A stretch of 64,000 nt of DNA from Bactericera cockerelli (GCA_024516035.1 CM044955.1:54649257-54713256); one strand, 5' to 3'; shown: positions 1-10,697, counted from the first letter of the stretch. Numbers and translations are program-made. The notes: generated by a model from the letters alone, not told the origin.

Positions 1-80
1 AGCAAAAAATATTTTTTTTTAAACAAAAACGAACACAATACTTCCGATTTCTAATATTAGAAATTTCTCGGAAGTAATAA
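1..80 (-). repeat. Hairpin-ended interspersed repeat, end fragment
   Basis: A T-rich stretch is followed by an imperfect palindrome (ACTTCCGATTTCTAATATTA, then its near-complement ending CGGAAGT). The same block recurs at 56641-56725 in this orientation and at 45349 in reverse. The window edge cuts the element. Family unknown. Confidence 0.6.
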
Positions 81-580
81 AGACTTGAAACTATAAAAAG
101 ATATCAGATTTACTCTCAACGTTTCCAAAAATGTCGCTCACGTCTTTCTACGACAAGCACATTGCTGTACCTTTGACAGAAAATTGATCTAAAAATACCC
201 GCAAGAATACTAATTTTCATGAAGTTCGAGATTTCGGGGTGGCCAGAAAACGATTTGTAAATATACGTACTTCGCGCTTTTAAAAACTATAACTGCTTAA
301 AAAATAACGGAAAGTGGAGGAAAACAATTAATCAAAATACATACAACCTCTGTTTCGTGTTAATATAGGCCGGCTGGCGAGTGTTCTTTTGACGAGCGCT
401 CGCCTCCCGGCGAACTTGATGCATAAACATAATTAATAACTGTTTCACAATAATAATAAGCAATGATATTTATTTCCAAAAGATTCTTTTTTAGCATAAT
501 ATAAATATTTATCCTTGAACGTATGTACATACTTTATTCTTATTAGATATCGTAATATCTAGTATAGAAATTCTCGAAAC
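81..580. other. Unassigned AT-rich DNA
   Basis: No ORF, RNA gene or clear repeat is seen. A GC-richer patch lies near 370-415 (GGCCGGCTGGCGAG and CTCGCCTCCCGGCG, partly complementary). Confidence 0.5.
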
Positions 581-755
581 AATACCTGTGTGTGTAATGC
601 AAATAAATATTTTTGTAAAAGTAAAATATCCAGTAAAAGAACTCAAGTATATTTTCGTATAATATACGTATAATAAAAGCTATATACGTATTATGTATAT
701 AGCTTTTTTGGCATCCTAGTCAAAAAAAGATCACACACAACATACGAGCATTATA
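581..755 (+). repeat. Dispersed repeat R1, copy 1
   Basis: This block recurs at 1953-2105. Both copies start AATACCTGTGTGTGTAA and end with the GGCATCCTAGTC block and ATACGAGCATTATA. Copy 1 also has a 12-bp stem (AAAAGCTATATA at 675-686 against 696-707) that is missing from copy 2. Possibly the end of a transposon; family unknown. Confidence 0.65.
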
Positions 756-1257
756 TTTCTGATTTTCTTTTCTTTTGAAGATTACAAGATTTGTCCTTGT
801 AAATGCGCTCCCTGTTTTTCTGTTTTTGATATTTCCTTCTATATCCTTTGTGAGCTTAACCTGGGTTATTCTTAGATGATTTACTTCAAGCACCTGCTAA
901 TCAGGCGCGGTCGGTGCTAAGGAGCTGCGAGACTGCAGCACCCCCAGACGAAAAATAAAAAAGAGAGGATTTTCTCAAGTCGTAGCTCGTACACAATGAA
1001 AATTATTAATAATTAATGCATAATTATTATGATTGGCATGGTAAACAAACTCAATCTCTTTAGATACTGAAAGAACGATTTTATAAATGCCATTTTATTC
1101 CGGTTTATGTGGCAGCACCCCCAAATCATTTTCTCACCGGCCGCGCCTGCTGCTAATACTAGAATATTACTTACCTTCTAGTAATACCTACTTACTACTT
1201 ACCTACCTGTCAGATGATATGGATCAAAGGTCTGGATCTCGGATATTCAGTTATCCA
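756..1257. other. Unassigned DNA with a GC-rich inverted repeat
   Basis: CAGGCGCGGTCGGTG at 902-916 is nearly complementary to CACCGGCCGCGCCTG at 1135-1149. GCAGCACCCCCA occurs beside each arm in direct orientation. No coding capacity is evident. Confidence 0.45.
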
Positions 1258-1932
1258 CTGTACCTAGTATTTTTAACGTCTTGAAAATAAAGTTGTACTT
1301 GTATTAAGTTTGATTTTTTTTTCAAACCCGTTTCCTGGAAACTAGGGCCAAAAAGAAGTAGGTACTGCTTTTACCCGCAATGGTGTTTTACCCCTGTGCC
1401 TCTATTTCTTTGCAATCATATTCTCAAACCAATTTTACTATGAATGTAATATTACCATTGTATACATTTTTGTTTCATTAAATGCCATTATAATTAATTA
1501 TTTATTATTGTTCTTTAAAAGTAAGACTTATACAAACAAATAGTTAAAAGTTTTAAGTTAAAGTTATTATATCTACTTGTGTTAATCACCTACGTGACCT
1601 ACGTCATATCACAACTACTCAAACTCGGTTTACTAAATCTACGCTGAATACCGGACTTGAACCACCGACCTCCAGGTCACAAGTACGCCGCCTTATCGAT
1701 CAAGCTACAAATAGATACGTATAAATATTAAAATAACGAGAAAAAAATTAAGAAAAAAGAAAAGAAATATATAAAAGCAAAATAAAAATATTTATCTCAA
1801 TCAAATCGTTGAGAAAGCGAACAGAACAAAAAGGCCAAACAATCTATAGGAAAATCTTTTGTTTTTCCTCCCTTTCAACAAATAAAGACCACAAAAGAGA
1901 AAATGTAGGATAAGAAAAGAAAAAGGGACCAG
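1258..1932 (+). repeat. Dispersed repeat R2, copy 1
   Basis: About 670 bp closely matching 13927-14591 from CTGTACC through to AAAAAGGGACC. It includes CCGTTTCCTGGAAACTAGGG and, in antisense, the tRNA-derived SINE-B at the same internal position in both copies. The flanks differ, so this looks like an interspersed element or a duplicated block. Family unknown. Confidence 0.75.
1560..1712 (-). mobile_element. SINE-B (tRNA-derived), copy 1
   Basis: On the minus strand the segment reads as a tRNA-like head with GATAAGGCGGCG and a B-box GGTTCAAGTCC that fits the pol III consensus, followed by a body ending in GTGATTAACACAAGT. About 20 nt of the tRNA head present in the copy at 14224-14368 are missing here. 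It is nested inside repeat R2. Confidence 0.65.
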
Positions 1933-1952
1933 GAAAAAGGAAAAAGGAAAAA

Positions 1953-2105
1953 AATACCTGTGTGTGTAACGCAAATAATTATTTTTGTAAAAGTAAAATA
2001 TCCACTAAAAGAACTCTAGTATATATTCGTATTTGTATATTTTGTAAATAGCTTTTTTGGCATCCTAGTCAAAAAAAGATCACACACAATATACGAGCAT
2101 TATAC
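1953..2105 (+). repeat. Dispersed repeat R1, copy 2
   Basis: Second copy of the block at 581-755, without the palindromic insert of copy 1. It ends exactly where the mariner-type terminal sequence CAGGGTGG begins. Confidence 0.65.
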
Positions 2106-2589
2106 AGGGTGGTCCAGAAACATGGTGACAACGGCCTACTAATGATTCATTGGACCATTTCCAACAAAAAATATACCCATACAAAAAGGTCGATCTCCCT
2201 TGGTTTCGAAGATAACCGCCATTTTGTAGTTTTTTGAAGAAATCAGACTTGCTCTCAGTTCTAGTGCAATAACTTTTATTTTACTACATCTTGGGAAAAA
2301 ATTGATTTTATTTTCATAATCTGCACAATATTTTCCGTCTAAAATCATCATCGCAACATGCTAGAAATAAACCATTACCTGTTTCTAAGAGACAAACTGA
2401 TCCATAGTTTGGTGATTGCAGTTCTTCCGCCACACTTTATAGTTGATTTACTAGATTTTTTTCCCGGGTGGAAATCTGGCACTCTTTTGTAAAAACATGT
2501 CTGTTTTGTTTCCTAACATTAGACACCACGATCATTGAAATCGGACTAGTGAAACCGGAGAAAAAACATAGGATTGTTCAGAAAACGTC

Positions 2590-2890
2590 ATGAGCCCTAC
2601 AGAACCACTTTCATCCAACAGTTCCATTTCTCAGATATTGTTGATATTGGCGTCGCTCGATGCACAGGTTGCATCTTCCTCACATGCTTCTTCTGATATA
2701 TCTGAATATGTTTTTAAGCTCTTTGAACCATTCGAAAGCTACGGCAATTCTGGCAACAAGGTCTTCATAGCTGTCCACAGGGGTTTCATAAACCAAGTCT
2801 TTAATGAAGCCCCATACACAAAAATCAATTGTATTTTGTTCGGGGGACCTGGCTGGCCATGGGTTGGGCTCTCCGCGACTAATCTACCTC
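2590..2890 (-). pseudogene. Mariner-type transposase, C-terminal fragment
   Basis: Minus-strand translation with frame changes gives an SP-x(5)-IDFCVWGFIKDLVYETPVDS-type stretch, resembling the C-terminal SPDLTPLDFFLWG region of insect mariner-like transposases, followed by an EDLVARIA-like segment. Stops and frameshifts are present and no start is visible. The reading runs toward the terminal repeat at 2104, which fits the 3' end of a minus-strand copy. Confidence 0.5.
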
Positions 2891-3016
2891 CCTAGAAATT
2901 TGCTATCATGTCAATCAACATATTGAAACTCATAGCTTTGAAAAGCTCATATTGTTTACGTGAAAAATGAAAAACTGGCCAGTTCCTTATAATTATTACC
3001 TTTTTATTATGAAATT

Positions 3017-3259
3017 ATGATCAACATACACAATTCCCACTTATGGAGTGTTGAGAATCCACATGCATGTCAAAGTGTACATAATCAGTGGACATTTAGT
3101 GTGAAAGTCTGGGCAGGTATTGTCGGTGATAACCTAGTAGGTCCTTATCTCATTCCTAATCGTCTTACAGCGGATGTTTATGTCACATTCCTGACTGAAA
3201 CTTTGCCGGAATTACTCGAAGATATCCCCATTCTCGAAGAAACAAGGGAAAACATGTAG
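3017..3259 (+). pseudogene. Mariner-type transposase, central DDE fragment
   Basis: An 80-codon open stretch contains NSHLWSVENPHA, VKVWAGIVGDNLVGPYLIP and TLPELLEDIP. This is the central catalytic-region pattern of insect mariner/IS630-type transposases, whose second Asp lies just after it. It stops before the usual HDGAPAH block, so the piece is truncated. Orientation is opposite to the C-terminal fragment at 2590-2890. Confidence 0.6.
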
Positions 3260-3266
3260 AGTAAAA

Positions 3267-3390
3267 ACACCCTGTAGAGAGAAATCGATTATGGTACACC
3301 CTGTAGAGAGATTGATTATGGTACACCCTGTAGAGAGAAATTGCTTATGGTACACCCTGTAGAGAGAAATTGATTACGGTACACCCTGTA
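3267..3390 (+). repeat. Tandem array of a transposon-end motif (27-29 bp)
   Basis: ACACCCTGTA recurs at 3267, 3296, 3323, 3352 and 3381, separated by GAGAGAAATTGATTATGGT-type spacers. The core is the terminal repeat of the adjoining mariner-type remnant, so the element end itself has been multiplied. Confidence 0.85.
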
Positions 3391-3854
3391 GTATTTTAAA
3401 TTGTTAAAAAAAGTCAAATTGTGTTTTTTTTTGTGGTGAAGCGCCTCAATCAAGGCTTCTTCACGATTTTTGTGAGTAGCATTACTGAGGACCGTATTAT
3501 TAAACAGGATTAGTAAATCTAAACCGACCCTTAGATTTTATCAGCTGACCGATAGGTATTTTAAAACAAGATATTCCGCCACGAAGGCTGGCTACAGCTG
3601 GCTACAGCTGTTTTTTTTTTTTTTTTTTTTTAATATTAAATAATAAATTCACATTAGGATGTAAAATATAAACAGCTTTATATGTAAAATATAAAATGGA
3701 CAGCTTTTTTTAAAATATTCAATAATAAATTCACATTAGGATGTAAAATATAAACAACATGTTCAAAAAATGGTTTACTCCGAGTCCATCGATTAGTCCT
3801 TAGTAAAAAAATACAATAATTTCCTTATTATAATAGGATAAGAAAGTAAAAAGT
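3391..3854. other. LINE-tail-like segment plus an ~83-bp duplication
   Basis: 3433-3475 contains GTGGTGAAGCGCCTCAATC, which resembles 3' tails of CR1/L2-like LINEs (weak). TAATAAATTCACATTAGGAT plus the following TGTAAAATATAAAC occurs twice, near 3642 and 3725. A T-run lies at 3610-3632 and TGGCTACAGC is doubled just before it. No coding capacity. Confidence 0.45.
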
Positions 3855-3867
3855 AAGGCTTTAAATC
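3855..3867 (+). repeat. Target-site duplication, left copy, of the full-length LINE
   Basis: AAGGCTTTAAATC here is repeated exactly at 10776-10788 directly after the A-tail. The A residues at the tail junction make the exact length 11-13 bp. Confidence 0.9.
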
Positions 3868-4404
3868 CATTCTCGTGTTAGTTTTTCTAGAGTGAAGTTG
3901 CTCCTGATCTGCTCCTCTTCGTTTAATAATTCTGTGTGGATTTAGCTCACTAATGTTTCTGATTTTTTGCATAGTTGAAGTTTAAGATCCCGTCTTTCTT
4001 TTAGTGTAAACGGTTTTTCGTTTAAACTCCATTTTCCTTACTTTTTTACTGTTTTTTAAGTGTCCTTACTAAAGCTTTTACAACAGTTGTTGATTTCGAG
4101 GTTAATTGTCGCCATGGCAACTGTTTACATTGCTGCTCGCTAGAGTGGTAAACTAGCGTTTTGTATATTTTCCATTTCAATTCATCAGCTGTTTTGCTTT
4201 TCTGTTTATTTTCATTTTTCTTTTGCCGGCCAGTATGAATTCAGGTGTTTTACTTGATTTTTTTCTTGGGTGGTGATTTTCAATAATCTAAGGTTTGCGT
4301 CCGTGTTTTTAACGAACGGTGTTTTTACTTAACATTCTGTTTACTGACTAAGCCCTTAATCTTCATCAATATTTTTTGACCTCATTAGGTTCCTTCTTAT
4401 TACA

Positions 4405-5755
4405 ATGAATAGCTATTCAAGAGTACTTAAGCCCATTTCTTACACAGCTAGAGCTGATTATGGTAAGAGTAATAGTCAAACGTCTCTCCCTTGTATTGAC
4501 AATCTTCACCTATCAAGAAAGTGTGGATTCACACTTCCCCTTGATAACTCTGTTACTATGGACCAATACTTATGCGCTGTAGGCGATGTGGTAGGTGATA
4601 AAAATTTGGTGTTTTTTGGCAAGTTTAATAATCTTGTCAAATTCTACCTGACCAGTGAGGCAGATGTAAACAAGTTGTATCAACATCATCCTCAACTAAT
4701 TATTAACAAAAAAGTATTTACTGTTTCAAAATTGGTAAATGATGGCCACAAAATTTTCCTTTGCCAAACTGAACCTGGAATACCAAACTCTATGCTCTTA
4801 AGTGAGATCTCTAAGTATACTAAAGTTCTCACTGAAATTTCCTTTGTGAACTTGGGATCTAGGAACGAGCGTTTTGGTCATCTTCATGGTTTTAGGAGAT
4901 CGCTCTTTGTTGAGACCATTGAGGATTTGCCAAATTCTTTTCCATTGGTTTTTGACAATGTGGTCCACAAAATATTTATTTACATAGACAAGGTGTCTTG
5001 TTACAAATGCCATGGTGATGGCCATATTGTTAAAAATTGTCCAAACACTCCTGTAGGTGATAAGCGCTTTGGAAATAAAGATAAAAATTCTTCAGGAGAA
5101 ACCTATGTAGGGTCTAAGCTTAATGACGTGGCTATTGGATCTTTACTTCCCGCTTTTGCCTCGCGTTACTGAACACTGCCGTGCCTCCCCTTACGGAGGT
5201 GATTATTGAGTAATAGCTCTCAATCTTTGATTTACTCACAAGTACCTGAGTCTTCTGAATCTGCTCAGACTGAGAATGTAACCCTTGCTGTTATCGAACA
5301 GCCTCCTCTCCCATCAATAGTGGTGAAACAGAAGATAAGGGGGTAACTCAAAGTATGAGACAAATGACATGTTGAATAGTGACGTTACTATATGAGAACG
5401 TAGGAGTAATAAACGGACTCACAAGTCCCCTCCTCCACTAGAGAAAGAGAAGAAGGTTTGTGTTGAGAGCGATTTGGATGAAAATATGTTGTCCTTGCTG
5501 GGTAAAGTCAATCCGGATGTTGATCCCACTGTATTTTCTAACTTGATTCGAGAACTCAAAAATACGAGAAATATTAGAAAATTAGAGATAATAAAAGATA
5601 ACTATGAGATGGAACCCGCAAATGTAGTTACTCTGTTAGAAAAATTGATATGTGAAAAGATGGATTCCAAAGTAAAAAATAAACTAAAAAACCTTTTAAT
5701 TTCACTCCGTAGTGTCATCCCAGGTAACCCTGAGAATGATATTATGCATGTGTAA
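4405..5755 (+). pseudogene. LINE ORF1 (gag-like, CCHC zinc knuckle), broken
   Basis: The first 255 codons (4405-5172) are open and carry a zinc knuckle CYKCHGDGHIVKNC at about residues 199-212 (C-x2-C-x4-H-x4-C), typical of nucleic-acid-binding ORF1 proteins of I/Jockey-type LINEs. The frame then meets stops at 5170-5172, near 5200 and near 5345. A frameshifted continuation, open at 5474-5755, supplies a helical C-terminal region (NLIRELKNTRNIRKLEIIKD). At least three stops and one frameshift make the full protein impossible. The first 255 residues could still be made and keep the knuckle. Normal role in such elements: an RNP-forming chaperone. Confidence 0.75.
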
Positions 5756-5871
5756 ATAAGTGTATAATTCTATAGATTTCCTTAATTATTGCCTTTACTC
5801 AATCATTTTTACCCTTTAGTCTTTGTCACCTCTCTGACCCGTATTCTCCAACAAACTAACTTGTAATATTT

Positions 5872-5888
5872 ATTATAATAGGTATATC

Positions 5889-5925
<37 letters not shown>

Positions 5926-6694
5926 CCCCATAAAAAAAAAATAATGATAATGAAAAGAGGGCATAATATTATTATGATTGTATTGTTCACGTGTGTTTTG
6001 TACAGACTGTTGGCCCTGCCCCTCGGAAACTTTCAATCAACATCCAATGTTCCTGTCCTACCCCCCTGTTCAAGCTCACCTAAAACATTATCAGATGTTT
6101 AAATTACCTCAAACAAACATCCAGTTTCTTGTCATTGGTCACCAATTACTAAAATTATAAATGAAAAACTATTGGCAATTAACTATCCAATGAGACAACC
6201 GACACTTTCATATGATGTTAATATCTGCGTCTACCTATTCGGTTAAATCGTGCAAGATAATGATATGCAGCTACTCAAGTTATGTTGTTATGTTCCTGTT
6301 CAATATTAAAATAAATATAATGCAGTATTCCTATATACCTTGATCCTGTGTTTCTGTATGCCTAATCCCTTCGTTCCTGTATATTTCTATCCTGTATTCC
6401 TGCAAACTTAAATCAAGTGTTCCTGTACGAACTTGAACTCTGTGCGTCTGTATTTAATCCTGTGCTCCTGTAAACTGAAACACTGTCTTAGTGTACAAAA
6501 TCAAAACCTGTGCTCCTGTTCACTTGAATCCCGTCTTCCTGTGTAATAAAATCCTATGTTCCTGTAACAACTACTATGATCCTGTTCTTTGTCAGCTGGA
6601 GAAAAAGTACTACTTCGTACAGGCCAACAGTCACCTACTGATGCATATTGTTGTGTAAAAAAAAAAGATTATGATGAGATATACCTATTATAAT
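5872..6694. repeat. Inverted-repeat-bounded segment inside the LINE
   Basis: ATTATAATAGGTATATCT at 5872-5889 is perfectly complementary to 6677-6694 (18 bp). Inner arms GACTGTTGGCC near 6005 and GGCCAACAGTC near 6622 pair as well. The enclosed ~820 bp contain an A-run (5893-5924) and a diverged minisatellite. It sits between ORF1 and ORF2, where LINEs normally have only a short spacer, so a nested non-autonomous DNA transposon or foldback insertion is likely. No clear target duplication was found. Confidence 0.6.
6290..6595 (+). repeat. Diverged minisatellite with CCTGT-TTCCTGTA motif
   Basis: About ten imperfect units of roughly 25-35 bp share ATCCTGTGTTCCTGTA-like cores with variable spacers. 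The units are clearly related but strongly diverged. Not coding. Confidence 0.65.
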
Positions 6695-6707
6695 TTATTT
6701 TTCTATT

Positions 6708-6845
6708 GTTTTTTTGTTTTGTTTTGTTTTTTTTTGGTTCTTTGTTTTTTTTATTTTGTTTTGTTTTTTTTTTTTTGTTTTTTTTTTTTTTTTTTTTTTG
6801 TTCTTTGTTTGTTTTTTTCATTTTTTTCAATCGTTCTTATTTTTA
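6708..6845 (+). repeat. T-rich low-complexity tract
   Basis: Runs of T with interspersed G just upstream of ORF2. Open frames here encode only Phe/Leu/Val-rich sequence and are not credible genes. Confidence 0.8.
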
Positions 6846-6953
6846 AAAATTGATGGGGATTTTTTCCCTCTTTTGTCCTACCATTCTTGTTACTTTTTTA
6901 TACACTTATTCTTGTTTGCTTCTCTCATTTTACATAAGTACTTTCCGTTCTAA

Positions 6954-9900
6954 ATGAAAAGTTTAATTTTACAGTGGAATCTAAATGGCCTCACCCGCCA
7001 CCTTGATGATTTAAAATGCCTCATTAAACGTGATTCTCCTCTCGTAGTTGCTCTTCAAGAATCTCATTTAGCTCCCAGTAAAATTGTTAATCTAAAGGGC
7101 TTTTCAGTGTACAGAAAAGACTTCTTGGATGGTAATATAGCGTGTGGTGGAGTTTGTACGCTTATCAGTACTGATTGTTTTTCCCAAGAGTTAAACATCA
7201 ATACCAACAACTTGCAATGTGTTGTGGTTCAAGTCAAGCTCCCCTCGCTCAGCTCTCTTTTGACTATTTGTAATATTTATTTGCCTCCTTCTTGTATCTA
7301 CAATGAGGCTGATTTAACTTTTATTAAAAATCAGCTCACGGCTCCATATTGTATACTGGGCGACTTTAACGCTCACAATTCATTATGGGGCAGTTCTCGT
7401 ACTGATAATAAAGGAAAAGAGATTGAAAAATTTCTTCTTGGCCATAGTGATTTACATTTACTGAACACTGGTCAGCCTACACATTACAACTTATCTCACC
7501 TTACGCTCTCAGCTATTGACCTGTCATTCTGTTCGACTGCTATATATCCGGACGTGACATGGACAGTGACTGAAGATCTCTTTTTTTCTGACCATTACCC
7601 ATTACATATTGATATAGATAGTGCTACTCCCCCTGCTGTTTCACCTGACTTGAGATGTGGTCCAATAATTTGGAATTATGATAGGGCCAACTGGGAGTTG
7701 TATCAGTCCAAAATTAACTTTGACTTTATTCCTACTGATTATAGTGCAAATGAAACACCTAATGTAGACATTTTGCTCAAGAGAATTAACACTAATATTA
7801 TTCACGCCGCCAAGGAAGCTATTCCGGTGAAGAAAATTCCACCGAACAAGCTACCTGTCCCCTGGTGGGATAATGAGTTGAAAGATGTAATAAAAAATAG
7901 AAGAAAATGTCTTCGCAAACTTCGGCGTCAACCTACAATTGATCATAAAATAAATTTTATGAAAGCCCGAGCCATAGCTAGGAAAGTAATGCGTGAGAAG
8001 AAAAGAAAGGGTTGGACGGATTTTGTGTCGTCAATCGACCATTCTATGACATCTTCTGAGATGTTTCATAGGATGGGGAAGCTGAGGGGAAAATACTCTC
8101 CTAGATTAATAACAGCTCTACAAAATCCCACTAATCCTTCCTTGTTAGATCATGATGCTTCAGAAATTGCCAACACTTTAGGAAAACAGTTTTCATCTGT
8201 GTCTGCTGATGAAAATTATTCTCAGGATTTTTTAAGACACAAATATTCATGTGAAGCTGTTCCTATTAATTTGGACCTTGATGTTAATGCTGAGTATAAT
8301 TCTCCCTTTACGTTCAATGAGATGATGATGGCCCTGAAGCCTTGTACTTCTAAAGCTGCAGGACCAGACGGAATCTCCTACGAACTTATTAAGAACTTAC
8401 CTAATGAGGCGTTAGATAAACTTTTATTACTTTTTAATATCATATGGAAGTATGGATTATACCCTAAAATCTGGGGTGAATCTCTCATTATTCCACTCCT
8501 AAAACCAGGAAAGGACAAAATTTTACCCAGTAGCTATCGACCCATCTCCTTGTTAAACTGCTCCGCCAAAATCATGGAAAAAATGGCAAATAAAAGATTA
8601 TTCTGGTTTCTTGAGCACCAAAAATTGTTAAACCGTTTTCAAAGCGGAGGCAGGTGGAGGAGATCTACAATTGATAACCTTGCTCTTATGGAAAATGAAA
8701 TAGCAAAGGCATTTGCAAACCGTGAACATGTTATTGCTATTTATTTAGACATTATGAAAGCTTATGAAATGACCTGGAGATATAAAATCATGAAATCTCT
8801 TGAATCTTTTGGTATTGGAGGAAAAATGTTAATTTTTATCAACAACTTCCTACATAATAGAATTATTAGAGTTTCTTGCAATGGGCAATTTTCAGATGTT
8901 TTTTCTCTACCTAATGGAATTATAACCGGTTCATCTCTGAGTCCTCTATTGTTCATTGTATATTTAAATGATATACTGGACCTTGTTAAAATCCCTTTAA
9001 AAGGCCTACTCTTTATAGATGACCTTGTACTGACAGCCAGAGGGAAAGATCCAGCTGTTCTTATTTCACGTCTCCAGCATGCTCTGGATGACATATTGCT
9101 TTGGTCCAAACGAAATGGAACGATCTTCTCTTCTGACCCAGGCAAATCTGTCTGTATGCATTTTACCAAATTAAGACAACCTCTACCTTTTAATTTGTTC
9201 TATGATGGCGCTCAGCTCATTTTTGTTGTTAAAACCAAATTTCTTGGCCTAATGTGGGACAAAAAAATGAACTGGAGTGCACACATATTGTACACAAAAG
9301 AAAGGGCTTTAAGTGCCTTAAATGCTCTGAAAATGGTCAGCAATAGAAAGTGGGGAGTTAGACGTGAAACTTTACTCAAGTTCTACAAGTCTTATATCCT
9401 CCCCATTTTAGACTATGGCTGTGTTGTTTATGCATCAGCCAAGCCCAGTCAACTTAGTAAACTAAATACAGTTCACCATGCTGGTATTAGAATAGCCACT
9501 GGTGCTATAAGATCAAGTCCGATCCCTAGTCTCTATGTGGATTCAGGAGTTCCCCCTCTTTGTTTAAGGAGAGACAAGTTATTGATGTCCTACGTTGCCA
9601 AAATAGGGGGTTCCCCATTTAATCCTGTTCACAAAATTTTATTTAAACAGAATTTGTCTGTGGACCTCTTTACCACTCATAAGCCCAAACCTTTGTTTTT
9701 GAGGTTCAAGGAGTTATCTTACTTTAACAATAACATTATGGCTAGTGAAATTCTTCCCTTATCTAGAACTCTACCTCCTTGGACTAATAGATCATCCTTA
9801 TTAACTGTTAACACTCAATTGAGTGTTTATAAAAAATCTTCTGTACCTCCTGTTTTGTACCAGCAAAAGTTCCTTGAGTTAATGGAAACATGCTATACAA

Positions 9901-10697
9901 CAGTAACCAAATGTTATACTGATGGTTCCAAAAGTGTGGATTGTACAGGGTGTGCATTCAGTATTGATGGTTTGGTAACATCTCATCTGTTGAACCCCAT
10001 AAGTTCCATTTTCTCATGTGAACTTATTGCAATTTTACTTTGTCTAAAAGCCATCATAAATATATTAACTTCATCTAGATTTGTAATCATAAGTGACTCA
10101 TTAAGTGCATTATTAGCTATCGCAAATAATGAATATTCCTGTCCCATTATCTCCCAGATTTACAATGTGTGGTTGAATCTGAAAAGTAAAGGCAAATTTG
10201 TTTCCTTGCTTTGGTGTCCCTCACACTGCGGAATACAGGGAAATGAGATAGTCGATAGGGCTGCCAAGAACCCGACTTCTCAAGTCCCGTTAAAACTCTG
10301 CTCACCAGCTGATTTTAAACCTTTCATTGCCCGCAATATTAGAAATAGATGGCAGTCTCTGTGGGATGGTCTATTGATCCCTAACAAATTGAAGTCCATC
10401 AGACCAAAAATTGACCCATGGCATTCTAGTAATAGAGGATGTCGTGCAGAAGAAATAGTCCTTACTAGAATGAGGATAGGACATACTATGCTCACACACA
10501 GCTACCTATTTACTAAGTCCCCCCGACCCTCTTGCCAATGTGGTGATATTCTATCCGCCTCACACATAATGACCTGCCTGGACCTTCAGCACCATCGAGT
10601 CTCTCTCCCCTCTATACCCTCCTTACTAGACGACCAGTCCGAGAATGACTCCCTCATAGCATTCCTCAAAGCCACCAACATATTCCCCAAAATATAA
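6954..10697 (+). CDS. LINE ORF2: endonuclease - reverse transcriptase - RNase H
   Basis: A 1247-codon open frame. Residues 1-220 form an APE-type endonuclease with LQWNLNG (6-12), QESH (35-38), GDFNAH (136-141) and SDH (212-214). Reverse transcriptase follows: AGPDGI (469-474), YRPISLL (528-534), LDI (598-600) and FIDD (687-690). The RNase H domain keeps D990 (YTDGSK), E1023, D1048 (SDS) and D1101 (VDRAA). The C-terminus has a C-x-C-x7-H-x3-C motif (1194-1208). Its role would be nicking the target and copying the RNA by target-primed reverse transcription. Odd points: AYE where AYD/AFD is usual (603-605), GIITGSSLSP where most relatives have PQGS, and FIDD instead of FADD/YADD. Activity is therefore uncertain although the frame is intact. 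ATG at 6954 fits the endonuclease start. Confidence 0.9.
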   Translation: MKSLILQWNLNGLTRHLDDLKCLIKRDSPLVVALQESHLAPSKIVNLKGFSVYRKDFLDGNIACGGVCTLISTDCFSQELNINTNNLQCVVVQVKLPSLSSLLTICNIYLPPSCIYNEADLTFIKNQLTAPYCILGDFNAHNSLWGSSRTDNKGKEIEKFLLGHSDLHLLNTGQPTHYNLSHLTLSAIDLSFCSTAIYPDVTWTVTEDLFFSDHYPLHIDIDSATPPAVSPDLRCGPIIWNYDRANWELYQSKINFDFIPTDYSANETPNVDILLKRINTNIIHAAKEAIPVKKIPPNKLPVPWWDNELKDVIKNRRKCLRKLRRQPTIDHKINFMKARAIARKVMREKKRKGWTDFVSSIDHSMTSSEMFHRMGKLRGKYSPRLITALQNPTNPSLLDHDASEIANTLGKQFSSVSADENYSQDFLRHKYSCEAVPINLDLDVNAEYNSPFTFNEMMMALKPCTSKAAGPDGISYELIKNLPNEALDKLLLLFNIIWKYGLYPKIWGESLIIPLLKPGKDKILPSSYRPISLLNCSAKIMEKMANKRLFWFLEHQKLLNRFQSGGRWRRSTIDNLALMENEIAKAFANREHVIAIYLDIMKAYEMTWRYKIMKSLESFGIGGKMLIFINNFLHNRIIRVSCNGQFSDVFSLPNGIITGSSLSPLLFIVYLNDILDLVKIPLKGLLFIDDLVLTARGKDPAVLISRLQHALDDILLWSKRNGTIFSSDPGKSVCMHFTKLRQPLPFNLFYDGAQLIFVVKTKFLGLMWDKKMNWSAHILYTKERALSALNALKMVSNRKWGVRRETLLKFYKSYILPILDYGCVVYASAKPSQLSKLNTVHHAGIRIATGAIRSSPIPSLYVDSGVPPLCLRRDKLLMSYVAKIGGSPFNPVHKILFKQNLSVDLFTTHKPKPLFLRFKELSYFNNNIMASEILPLSRTLPPWTNRSSLLTVNTQLSVYKKSSVPPVLYQQKFLELMETCYTTVTKCYTDGSKSVDCTGCAFSIDGLVTSHLLNPISSIFSCELIAILLCLKAIINILTSSRFVIISDSLSALLAIANNEYSCPIISQIYNVWLNLKSKGKFVSLLWCPSHCGIQGNEIVDRAAKNPTSQVPLKLCSPADFKPFIARNIRNRWQSLWDGLLIPNKLKSIRPKIDPWHSSNRGCRAEEIVLTRMRIGHTMLTHSYLFTKSPRPSCQCGDILSASHIMTCLDLQHHRVSLPSIPSLLDDQSENDSLIAFLKATNIFPKI

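Larger units (their letters stand above)
2104..3390. mobile_element. Rearranged mariner/IS630-type DNA transposon remnant
   Basis: The left end reads TA-CAGGGTGGTCC and the right side carries repeated ACACCCTGTA, as expected for terminal inverted repeats of an IS630/mariner-type element with TA targets. Two transposase pieces lie inside in opposite orientations (2590-2890 minus, 3017-3259 plus). The element is therefore either internally inverted or made of two fused copies, and it is not functional. Confidence 0.65.
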
